DNA of 55,782 nt, taken from positions 1 through 55,782 of the forward strand of contig JAUMYU010000007.1 of the NCBI GenBank assembly GCA_030528485.1, written 5' to 3'. Made by a program: the position numbers and the translations under genes. The notes beneath the pieces are model-generated. The model saw only the letters and a program-made list of their open reading frames with translations. It had not been told where the DNA came from and did no database searches. The stretch comes from Comamonadaceae bacterium. GTDB taxonomy: Bacteria > Pseudomonadota > Gammaproteobacteria > Burkholderiales > Burkholderiaceae_C. Below, piece after piece: positions 27,955-35,441 of this stretch. Position 1 is the stretch's first letter. The number at the start of each line of letters is the position of its first letter.

Positions 27955-29181
27955 ATGAGCAAGACATCGCTGGACAAAAGCAAGATCAAATTCGTTCTGT
28001 TCGAAGGCATCCACCCCTCTGCGGTGCAGGTGCTGGAGCAGGATGGTTACACCAATGTGGAAGTGCTGCCCGGTGCCATGCAGGGGCAGGAGCTGGCGGA
28101 GAAAATCGCCGATGCGCACTTTGTGGGCATTCGCTCGCGCACGCAGGTGACGGCCGAGGTGCTGGAGTCGGCCAGGAAACTGGTGGCCGTGGGCTGTTTT
28201 TGCATTGGCACCAACCAGATCGATCTGGAAGCGGCGCGCCGCAAGGGCGTGGCGGTGTTCAACGCGCCGTATTCCAACACTCGCTCGGTCGCCGAGCTGG
28301 TGCTGGGCGAGGCGATTTTGCTGCTGCGCGGCATCCCCGAAAAAAACGCCGTGGCGCACCGTGGCGGCTGGCTGAAGTCGGCCACCAATGCGTATGAAAC
28401 GCGCGGCAAGACGCTGGGCATCATCGGCTACGGCTCCATCGGTTCGCAGTTGTCGGTGCTGGCCGAGTCGCTGGGCATGCATGTGCTGTTTTCCGATGTG
28501 GTCACCAAGCTGCCGCTGGGCAACGCCCAGCAGGTGGGCATGGATGAGCTGTTGGCCAGGAGCGATATCGTGACGCTGCACGTGCCCGAGCTGCCCTCGA
28601 CCAAGTGGATGATTGGCGCCAAGCAAATCGCGGCGATGAAGGATGGCGCCATCCTCATCAACGCCTCGCGCGGCACGGTGGTCGATATCGATGCCCTGGC
28701 CGAAGCCTTGCGCAGCAAGAAATTGCTGGGCGCGGCGGTGGATGTGTTCCCCGTTGAACCCAAATCCAATAGCGAGGAGTTCCTCTCGCCCCTGCGCGGC
28801 ATGGACAACGTCATCATCACCCCGCACATCGGCGGCTCGACGATGGAGGCGCAGGCCAATATTGGCCTGGAGGTGGCGGAAAAGCTGGTGCGCTACTCGG
28901 ACAACGGCACGACGACGACTTCGGTCAACTTCCCCGAGGCTGCGCTGCCCGCCCACCCGGGGCGTGACCGCATCTTGCACATCCACCAGAATGTGCCGGG
29001 CGTGATGTCGGCCATCAACCAGGTGTTTTCGGACGCCCAAATCAACGTGGCCGCGCAATATCTGCAAACCGACGAGGCGGTGGGCTATGTGGTGATCGAT
29101 ACGGAGGCTGGCGCTGCCGCCAAGGTAATCGAGGCGCTGCGCAAGGTGCCCGGCACCATCCGCGCGCGCGTGCTGTTCTGA
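27955..29181 (+). CDS. serA: D-3-phosphoglycerate dehydrogenase SerA
   Basis: A 408-residue enzyme for the first step of serine synthesis, 3-phosphoglycerate to 3-phosphohydroxypyruvate with NAD. Landmarks: FVGIRSRTQVT, CIGTNQIDL, the NAD loop GIIGYGSIGSQ, INASRGTVVD, and the catalytic dyad region DVFPVEP with ITPHIGGSTMEAQ. A C-terminal ACT domain (residues about 335-408, VPGVMSAINQVFSD) gives serine feedback control, as in the E. coli type. ATG 27955 fits the family N-terminus MSKTSLDKSKIKF. The upstream 211 bases mark the right edge of the AT-rich island. Confidence 0.97.
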   Translation: MSKTSLDKSKIKFVLFEGIHPSAVQVLEQDGYTNVEVLPGAMQGQELAEKIADAHFVGIRSRTQVTAEVLESARKLVAVGCFCIGTNQIDLEAARRKGVAVFNAPYSNTRSVAELVLGEAILLLRGIPEKNAVAHRGGWLKSATNAYETRGKTLGIIGYGSIGSQLSVLAESLGMHVLFSDVVTKLPLGNAQQVGMDELLARSDIVTLHVPELPSTKWMIGAKQIAAMKDGAILINASRGTVVDIDALAEALRSKKLLGAAVDVFPVEPKSNSEEFLSPLRGMDNVIITPHIGGSTMEAQANIGLEVAEKLVRYSDNGTTTTSVNFPEAALPAHPGRDRILHIHQNVPGVMSAINQVFSDAQINVAAQYLQTDEAVGYVVIDTEAGAAAKVIEALRKVPGTIRARVLF

Positions 29182-29189
29182 TGGCCTGA

Positions 29190-29273
29190 AATAAAATCCA
29201 TTTCAAAAGGATAAAAAACCCGCCTTTCATGGCTTGATGGGCGGGTTTTTTGTTTTCCTTTGAATGAAATATT
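29190..29273 (+). repeat. AT-rich intergenic repeat, copy 11, forming a bidirectional terminator
   Basis: About 84 bp between convergent serA and the carbonic anhydrase. The inner stem AAAAAACCCGCC (29213-29224) with GGCGGGTTTTTT (29240-29251) is a strong terminator in both directions. Outer arms are ATTTCAAAAGGATAAAA and GTTTTCCTTTGAATGAAAT. Confidence 0.88.
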
Positions 29274-29319
29274 GAAGGACTTGGGGTGGCCGGGCGTTGG
29301 CGAAGCGATGACGACCCGG

Positions 29320-29979
29320 TTACGACCCGATGGGGCAGAACAGGGGCAGAAAGGCGTCGGCGCGATCGGAGTAGGCCAGCAGGCTGCCGGTGTGCAGGTC
29401 GAAGTACCAGCCGTGCAGGGTGAGGGTGCCGTTGTCGAGCCGTTCCTTGACGCAGGCCATTTTTTCCAGATTCTTGAGCGAGATGAGGATGGAGGCTTGC
29501 TCGCAGGCGTGCAGGCGCTCTTGCTCGGTGTGTAGCGAGGGGCTTTTCATCACCAGCTCGCGGGCGGGCCAGGCCACGTCCATCCAGCGGCGCACATGGT
29601 CGTCTTCGGCGATGTCGCCCTGGTTGGGTTCGGCCTGCATCAGGGCGCGGATGCCGCCGCAACTGGCGTGACCGAGGATGATGATGCGATCGACTTGCAG
29701 CACTTGCACGGCGTATTGCACGGCGGCGAGCACGGCTTGCGGCCCCATGCCGCTGGAGGGGGGGACGAGGTTGGCGATGTTGCGCACGGTGAAGATGTCG
29801 CCGGGGTCGCAGTCCAGCAGCAGGGCCGGGTCCACGCGAGAGTCGCAGCAGCCAATGAGCAAGGTGCTGGGGTGCTGGCCTTCTTGCAAGTCGCTGTAGA
29901 GCTGGGGCGATTCCTCAAAGTAGCGTTGCTGAAAGCGCGCAAAACCGTTGATGAGGTTGGCAATGTCTTCGATGGGCAT
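29320..29979 (-). CDS. can: Beta-class carbonic anhydrase
   Basis: A 219-residue zinc enzyme that interconverts CO2 and bicarbonate. Zinc ligands are Cys45 in CCDSRVDP and the HASCGG pair (about residues 106 and 109); the Asp-Arg dyad is in CDSR. Length and the motif GHASCGGIRAL fit plant-type/bacterial beta-CA. ATG 29979 is preceded by an AGGAGTGAG site. It lies 129 bases downstream of moaA on the same strand and might be read through from the nar operon, but a specific link to nitrate reduction is not evident. Confidence 0.94.
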   Translation of the reverse strand: MPIEDIANLINGFARFQQRYFEESPQLYSDLQEGQHPSTLLIGCCDSRVDPALLLDCDPGDIFTVRNIANLVPPSSGMGPQAVLAAVQYAVQVLQVDRIIILGHASCGGIRALMQAEPNQGDIAEDDHVRRWMDVAWPARELVMKSPSLHTEQERLHACEQASILISLKNLEKMACVKERLDNGTLTLHGWYFDLHTGSLLAYSDRADAFLPLFCPIGS

Positions 29980-30108
29980 AAGACGCTCACTCCTGTAGGG
30001 ATCAATGCAGAGGTGCGGCTTTTTCTGCGCGCAGGACAGCCCGCAACGACCCCGGGGAGGAGGGGTCGCCGTCAAAAGCGGCAGCAAGCCGAGATGGGGG
30101 AAGCGCCC

Positions 30109-31107
30109 TTAGCCGCCTGTTTGGGACATGAAGCGCACGATGCGCTCAGGCGCGGTGTTGAATTCGTGGCGCTCGGGCTTGGCGGCGATGCCGGCGAGGA
30201 TGTGCTGGCGCAGGGTGTCGTCGTCGGCGCCTTCGCGCAGGTATCGGCCCAGCGGGACGCGGTCTTCCTGGCCCAGGCACAAATGCAGGGTGCCGTCCAC
30301 AGTCAGGCGCACGCGGTTGCAGCTTTCGCAAAAGTGTTGCGACATGGGGGTGATGACGCCCAGGGCGGGGGCGCCTTCGCCCGCCGTCCAGTAGCGTGCG
30401 GGGCCGCTGTCACTGGTGTCCAGGGCGGGGACGAGGCCAAACCGCTCGGCAATGCGGGCGCCGGTTTTGGTGAGGTTGGCGGCCTGGAATTGCCGCCCGG
30501 CGCTGCCCATGGGCATGGTTTCGATCAGGCGCAGGATGAAGCCGCTGGCCAGCGAGTAGCTCAACAGGCGTGCCAGCTCGGCCTCGCTGGTTTCGCTGTT
30601 GACGACGCAGTTGAGCTTGATGGGGGCAAAGCCGACGCGGCGCGCTTCGGCCAGGCCGTCGAGCACGTCTTGCAGGCGGTCACGGCCGGTGATTTCCCGG
30701 AATTTGATGGCGTCGATGGTGTCCAGGCTGACGTTGAGGCGTTTGACGCCTGCGGCTTTGAGGCCAGCGGCATGACGCGCCAGCATGGTGCCGTTGGTGG
30801 ACAGGGAGATGTCTTGCACGCCGGGCATGGAGGTGATGCGCCCGACAAGCTCGGCCAGGTTGCGGCGCGTGAGCGGCTCGCCGCCGGTCAGGCGCACTTT
30901 TTTCACGCCCATGCCAACGAACAGGCCAACCAAACGCGCCATTTCTGCATGGGTAAGCCAGTTGGCTGGTTCCTCAAAGCCTTTGAAGTCTTTGGGCATG
31001 CAGTAGGTGCAGCGCAGATCGCAGCGGTCGGTGACCGAGACGCGCAAGTAGCTGATGCGGCGGTTGAAGCGGTCGATCAGTTGGAGTGGGTGGCCTTGTT
31101 CTTTCAT
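30109..31107 (-). CDS. moaA: GTP 3',8-cyclase MoaA
   Basis: A 332-residue radical SAM enzyme that starts molybdopterin synthesis by rearranging GTP. The N-terminal [4Fe-4S] cluster is CDLRCTYC (Cys29, 33, 36); the C-terminal cluster includes CESCNR and a later Cys in LHLC. The RLTGGEPLTR and the final Gly-Gly (TGG end) are typical. It is the last nar-operon gene: its ATG shares one base with the stop (TGATG) of the preceding PPIase gene. The moaC gene is not in the window. It complements moaD, moaE-mobA and moeA at 1.9-4.7 kb. Confidence 0.97.
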   Translation of the reverse strand: MKEQGHPLQLIDRFNRRISYLRVSVTDRCDLRCTYCMPKDFKGFEEPANWLTHAEMARLVGLFVGMGVKKVRLTGGEPLTRRNLAELVGRITSMPGVQDISLSTNGTMLARHAAGLKAAGVKRLNVSLDTIDAIKFREITGRDRLQDVLDGLAEARRVGFAPIKLNCVVNSETSEAELARLLSYSLASGFILRLIETMPMGSAGRQFQAANLTKTGARIAERFGLVPALDTSDSGPARYWTAGEGAPALGVITPMSQHFCESCNRVRLTVDGTLHLCLGQEDRVPLGRYLREGADDDTLRQHILAGIAAKPERHEFNTAPERIVRFMSQTGG

Positions 31108-31958
31108 CAGTTTCCTCCTGCGCAGGTGCAGACGTGCCCGCCGCAGCCGCTGCCTGCCGGTTCCGGCAGCGGTTGTGCAGGGGCGCTGGCGCGTTTGCCC
31201 TCGTTGGGGTCGAGCAGCAAACGGTCGGCGTTGTCGTCACCCAGGTCGATGCCGGTGATGTCGGCGCGTGAAACCAGCACTTTGGCGTATTGGCGCCAGG
31301 CGGTGTCGCGGCCCAGCGCGCCCAGGGCCTGGGCGATTTCGCTGGCGACGTCCTCATAGGGACGCAGCTTGCCTTCACTGCGGCGGTTGACGCGGATGAT
31401 GTGCAGCCCGTGGCGGCTGTGCACCAGTTGGGGGTGGATGGTACCTGCGGCGATGCTGAATGCCACGCGCTCGAATTCGGGCACGGTGTCGCCACGGCTG
31501 AGCTGGCCGAGGTTGCCGCCCAGGGCGGCGGAGGGGCAGTTGGAGTAGTGGCGGGCGAATTCGGCAAAACGTTCGGGCTGCTCTTGCAGGCGTGCGAGCA
31601 CGTCTTCGGCTTGCAGGATCAGCCCTTGCAGATTGACGCCGGGGGTGACCTGGAAAAGGATGTGGTCGGCTTCGATGCATTCGCCGACGATGTAGCGGGC
31701 CTGGTTGGCGGCATAGAAGCGGCGGCAGGCGTCGTCATCGGGGGTGGGGTAGGGCGCTTGCTGCTCGAGCAGGTCGGAGACGGCCTGCTCCTCATCGGCG
31801 GTGTCGATGCCCAGGCGGGCGGCTTCGTCGAGCATGACGCGCCGCAGGATGCGCGCGATGACGGCCTGGTGCAGGGGGTTGTCGGCGTCCTGGTGCCTGG
31901 GCAGTTCCTGCTCGACCTCGGCATCGCACAGCTCTACGCCGTTGACTGTGATGGGCAT
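31107..31958 (-). CDS. Peptidyl-prolyl cis-trans isomerase (parvulin/NifM type) in nar operon
   Basis: 283 residues. A helical N-terminal part (about 1-105) is followed by a PpiC rotamase domain: EADHILFQVTPG, FAEFARHYSNCPSA, GGNLGQLSRGDTVPEFE and HSRHGLHIIRV are classic parvulin segments. The tail is Cys-rich (SGCGGHVCTCAGG). No signal peptide, so it acts in the cytoplasm, probably in folding or maturation of NarG, as reported for similar genes after narI in other betaproteobacteria. The stop overlaps the moaA start. It follows narI by 80 bases. Confidence 0.9.
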   Translation of the reverse strand: MPITVNGVELCDAEVEQELPRHQDADNPLHQAVIARILRRVMLDEAARLGIDTADEEQAVSDLLEQQAPYPTPDDDACRRFYAANQARYIVGECIEADHILFQVTPGVNLQGLILQAEDVLARLQEQPERFAEFARHYSNCPSAALGGNLGQLSRGDTVPEFERVAFSIAAGTIHPQLVHSRHGLHIIRVNRRSEGKLRPYEDVASEIAQALGALGRDTAWRQYAKVLVSRADITGIDLGDDNADRLLLDPNEGKRASAPAQPLPEPAGSGCGGHVCTCAGGN

Positions 31959-32038
31959 GGCTTATTCCTCCGTCATGGCCTGGGGGTGAAGGCGCCGCGC
32001 CGCCCCCGCGTTGGGGCAGGGGCACGGCGCACGGGGCA

Positions 32039-32725
32039 TCAGGCGCGTGGGCGCACCAGTTGCCATGCGCGGGTGACGTAGGCGGCGCTGGCAAAGCCGC
32101 TCCACACGTGCACCATGCGGGTGAAGGGGAAGATCAGGAAGAAGGTCATGCCCATGAAGATGTGCAGCTTGAACAGCACATGGGTGTTTTGCAGGAAATC
32201 TGCCGCGCCACCCCGGAAGGTGACGATGTGCTGCGCCCACTGCATGAACAGCACCATTTCATGGCCGTCGAGGTGGCCCATGCTCACGAAGATGGTGGAC
32301 AGGCCCAGCAGCAAGGTGATGAGCAGCCACACCAGCACGAGTTTGTCGCGCCAGGTGCTGTTGACGTGAATGCGGCTGATGGTGAAGCGGCGGTGGATCA
32401 GGATGAGCAAGCCCACCAGCGCCATGGTGCCGAAGATGCCGCCCATGACCATGGCGAAGATTTGCTTGGCGCCGTGGCTGACGCCCAGCACGTGCCAGAA
32501 CCACAGCGGCGTGAGCAGGCCAACCAGGTGACCAAAGAACACGGCCAGCACGCCGATGTGAAAGAGGATGCTGCCCAAGCGCAATTGGCCGCGGTGCAGC
32601 AGCTCGCTGGAATCGGCCTTCCAGGAGTACTGTTCGCGGTCGAAACGCACCAAGCTGCCAAAGAGGAAGATCGAGAGGCAAATGTAGGGATAGATGCCGA
32701 AGAAGAATTGGTTAAAGGTGTTCAT
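32039..32725 (-). CDS. narI: Respiratory nitrate reductase gamma subunit NarI
   Basis: A 228-residue integral membrane cytochrome b with five helices. It takes electrons from quinol and passes them via two haems to NarH. The haem ligands match E. coli in number and spacing: His56 and His66 (LFHIGVLAVFFGH) and His188 and His206 (KLHIF and MVHVW). The N-terminus MNTFNQFFFGIYPYI is the family start. It follows narJ with 12 bases between. The start is clear. Confidence 0.97.
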   Translation of the reverse strand: MNTFNQFFFGIYPYICLSIFLFGSLVRFDREQYSWKADSSELLHRGQLRLGSILFHIGVLAVFFGHLVGLLTPLWFWHVLGVSHGAKQIFAMVMGGIFGTMALVGLLILIHRRFTISRIHVNSTWRDKLVLVWLLITLLLGLSTIFVSMGHLDGHEMVLFMQWAQHIVTFRGGAADFLQNTHVLFKLHIFMGMTFFLIFPFTRMVHVWSGFASAAYVTRAWQLVRPRA

Positions 32726-32737
32726 GGCGGGGCTTCC

Positions 32738-33400
32738 TTACTGTGATGCGGGCAGGCTTGCCTTGGGGTAGAACTTGATGACGTTTTCCAGGCTGGGCTT
32801 GAGCAGCGGCTCCAGACCGGCGAGGTCGGGGCCAAAGGTTTCCATGGCCTCATCCATGTCGCGCACAGGCGGTACGGTCAGCGGCTGGGGCTGTACGGGG
32901 CTGAGCGCGACGACGGCATGGAGCACGGCGGCGTAGGGCGACTGGGCCTGCTCGAGCTGCCGGGCGATGTGGGCGATGACGTGCACGGCATCGCCCAGCA
33001 GCTTTTGCGCTTGCTCTGAAGGGATGTGGGCAAAAAACTCCAGCAGCGCGGGCAGGTAGTCGGGCAATTCGCCATCGCCCAGCTCGTAGCCGTATTTGCG
33101 GTATTCCTCCAGCAGATCGACCATGGCGGCGCCGCGGTCGCGGTCTTCGCCATAGACGTGCTCGAAGATGTACATGGCGTTGGTGCGGCTGCGGTCGAAG
33201 GTCAGGACGTACTTCTCTTGCAGCGTGCGCAGGCTTTGGCTTTGCAGGTAGTCCAGAAAGCCTTGCAGGCTCTGGCGGCTGCTGGCCAGCTCGGGCCATT
33301 GGTGCAGAGCGGCCTCGAATTCGGGCAGTGCTTGCAGCAAATCGGCCTCCGGATAGCACAGCAGGGCCGAAAGCCATTTATAGACGGGGTGGCCTTGCAT
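32738..33400 (-). CDS. narJ: Nitrate reductase molybdenum cofactor assembly chaperone NarJ
   Basis: A 220-residue TorD-family chaperone that binds the NarG N-terminus and helps insert the cofactor before membrane docking. It is mostly helical; the core motif LQEKYVLTFDRSRTNAMYIFEHVYGED (shortened here: YVLTFDRSRTNAMYIFEHVY) and the LPDYLPALLEFFA stretch are typical. The ATG at 33400 shares one base with the narH stop (TGATG). A longer upstream frame overlapping narH is not needed. Confidence 0.95.
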   Translation of the reverse strand: MQGHPVYKWLSALLCYPEADLLQALPEFEAALHQWPELASSRQSLQGFLDYLQSQSLRTLQEKYVLTFDRSRTNAMYIFEHVYGEDRDRGAAMVDLLEEYRKYGYELGDGELPDYLPALLEFFAHIPSEQAQKLLGDAVHVIAHIARQLEQAQSPYAAVLHAVVALSPVQPQPLTVPPVRDMDEAMETFGPDLAGLEPLLKPSLENVIKFYPKASLPASQ

Positions 33401-34959
33401 CAGTGCACCCCTTTCTCCCGGTTGGCCCGGATGTCTTTGCGGCGCTCGAAGAAGATGACAGGGGACTCCTTGCGCTTGCCAAACAGGTTTTCTGTTGTGG
33501 CTCCGCCCGAGCAGCCGTTGCCGAAGGTGAAGCCGCAAGCGCCTTTTTCGTCAAAGCTGTCTTCCACCATCTCTTTATGGCTGGAGGGGATCACGAAGCG
33601 ATCCTCATAGTTGGCGATGGCCATGATTTGGTACATGTCCTCCACCATGGCGGGCGTGAGGCCCGTGCCTGCGAGCACTTGCTCCTGCTGCTGGCCGTGC
33701 ACGACTTCGCCACGCTTGAAGCGGCGCATGGCGATCATGCGCTCCAGGGCAAGCTGGATCGGCTCGACCTTGCCTGCGGTCAGCAAGTTGGCCAGATAGC
33801 GCAGCGGGATGCGCATTTCGTCCACGTTGGGGATGATGCCGTTAGCGCCGATGCGCCCGCTCTCCAGCGCCGATTGGATGGGCGAGAGTGGCGGGATGTA
33901 CCAGACCATGGGCAGCGTGCGGTACTCGGGGTGCAGGGGGAAGGCGACCTTCCATTCCATCGCCATTTTGTAGATGGGCGACTGCTTGGCCGCATCCAGC
34001 CAGGACTGGCTGATGCCTTGCTTGAGGGCTTCGCGCTGCACGGCAGGGTCGTGCGGGTTCAGGAAGATGTCGAGCTGGGCTTCGTACAGGTCTTGCGGGT
34101 TTTCAATGCCCGCAGCGGCTTCGATCTTGTCGGCGTCGTAAAGCAGCACGCCCAGATAGCGGATGCGGCCCACGCAGGTTTCGGAGCAGACGGTGGGCTG
34201 GCCCGATTCGATACGCGGATAGCAGAAGATGCATTTCTCGGCTTTGCCGGAAGTCCAGTTGTAGTAAATCTTTTTGTAAGGGCAGCCAGAGATGCACATG
34301 CGCCAGCCGCGGCATTTGTCCTGGTCGATGAGGACGATGCCGTCGTCTTCGCGCTTGTAGATGCTGCCCGAGGGGCAGGAGGCAACGCAGGCGGGGTTGA
34401 GGCAGTGCTCGCACAGGCGCGGCAGATACATCATGAAGGTGTTTTCAAAGGCGGCGAGCATTTCTTTCTGCACGCCTTCAAACAGCATGTCCTTGCTGCG
34501 TTTTTCAAATTCGCCGGCGAGGTCGTCCTCCCAGTTGGGGCCCCATTCGACCTTGTCCATTTTTTGGCCTGTGAGTACGGAGATGGGGCGCGCGGTCGGC
34601 GCAGTTTTCATGCGCGGGGCGTTTTGCAGGTGCTCGTAGTCGTAGGTGAACGGCTCGTAGTAATCGTCGATTTGTGGCAGGTTGGGGTTGGCAAAGATAT
34701 TGGCCAGGATTTGCAGCTTGCCGCCTTGCTTGGGTACGAGCTTGCCACTGGACTTGCGTACCCAGCCGCCCTTCCATTTGTCCTGGTTTTCCCACTCCTT
34801 GGGGTAGCCGATGCCGGGCTTTGTCTCGACGTTGTTGAACCAGGCGTATTCCACGCCATCGCGTGAAGTCCAGACGTTTTTGCAAGTCACGGAACAGGTG
34901 TGGCAGCCGATGCATTTGTCCAGGTTCAGAACCATGCCGACTTGTGCTCTGATTTTCAT
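33400..34959 (-). CDS. narH: Respiratory nitrate reductase beta subunit NarH
   Basis: A 519-residue iron-sulfur subunit that carries electrons from NarI to NarG. Four clusters are seen: CIGCHTCSVTC (from Cys16), CEHCLNPACVASCPSG, CRGWRMCISGCP and KCIFCYPR with CSETC. The Trp in CRGWRMC replaces the Cys of a [4Fe-4S] motif and gives the [3Fe-4S] centre, as in E. coli NarH. Length is normal. A cupin gene separates it from narG, which is unusual. Confidence 0.97.
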   Translation of the reverse strand: MKIRAQVGMVLNLDKCIGCHTCSVTCKNVWTSRDGVEYAWFNNVETKPGIGYPKEWENQDKWKGGWVRKSSGKLVPKQGGKLQILANIFANPNLPQIDDYYEPFTYDYEHLQNAPRMKTAPTARPISVLTGQKMDKVEWGPNWEDDLAGEFEKRSKDMLFEGVQKEMLAAFENTFMMYLPRLCEHCLNPACVASCPSGSIYKREDDGIVLIDQDKCRGWRMCISGCPYKKIYYNWTSGKAEKCIFCYPRIESGQPTVCSETCVGRIRYLGVLLYDADKIEAAAGIENPQDLYEAQLDIFLNPHDPAVQREALKQGISQSWLDAAKQSPIYKMAMEWKVAFPLHPEYRTLPMVWYIPPLSPIQSALESGRIGANGIIPNVDEMRIPLRYLANLLTAGKVEPIQLALERMIAMRRFKRGEVVHGQQQEQVLAGTGLTPAMVEDMYQIMAIANYEDRFVIPSSHKEMVEDSFDEKGACGFTFGNGCSGGATTENLFGKRKESPVIFFERRKDIRANREKGVH

Positions 34960-35022
34960 GGGGGTGTTCCTTTTGGTGGTTATCTGGGGGATTGACGAAA
35001 TCGCTTGAGCGAGGGCCTCAAT

Positions 35023-35388
35023 TCAATGGCTCAAAGCCTCAAAGCCTGCACTGACTGGGATCACGGACACCAGCACGCAGTCTTGCTGGGCTGTGTTGCG
35101 CACGCCGTGGCACTGGTGGCGTCCAATGAGGACGATGTGCCCGGCATGCACGGTGCGGTGGCTTTGAGCGTCGTCGAGCAGCTCGGCGCTGCCTTGCAGC
35201 ACAAACCAGATGTCTGTGCCGTGTGGGTGGCGGTGCGGCGGCAGACTGGCCCCAGGGGGGATCTGCCATAGCACCAGGTTGATGCCATCCACGGTTTGCA
35301 ACAAGGTGCGCACCGACTGCTGGGGCTGGGCCTGAAGGTGGGTCGCAATATCCAGCACATAAGGTAGGGCAGGTATTGGGTGATCCAT
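35023..35388 (-). CDS. Small cupin-domain protein inserted between narG and narH
   Basis: 121 residues, a single cupin barrel. The first metal motif is PHRHPHGTD (His52, His54, Asp59 in the position of the usual Glu), then WFVLQGSAE; the second motif ends in HQCHGVRN with His94. The metal-binding set is therefore complete and a metal-bound cupin is expected. The ATG at 35388 has AAGGA eight bases upstream; ATG 35397 is too close to that site. It lies 63 bases before narH and 53 after narG in the same transcript. The role is unknown; sensing or tuning of nitrate respiration, or cofactor handling, are possible. Confidence 0.85.
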   Translation of the reverse strand: MDHPIPALPYVLDIATHLQAQPQQSVRTLLQTVDGINLVLWQIPPGASLPPHRHPHGTDIWFVLQGSAELLDDAQSHRTVHAGHIVLIGRHQCHGVRNTAQQDCVLVSVIPVSAGFEALSH

Positions 35389-35441
35389 GGCGTGCATCCT
35401 TGTCAGTCGGCTCTCAAGCAATCTGTCTTTCGCGGTGCTTG

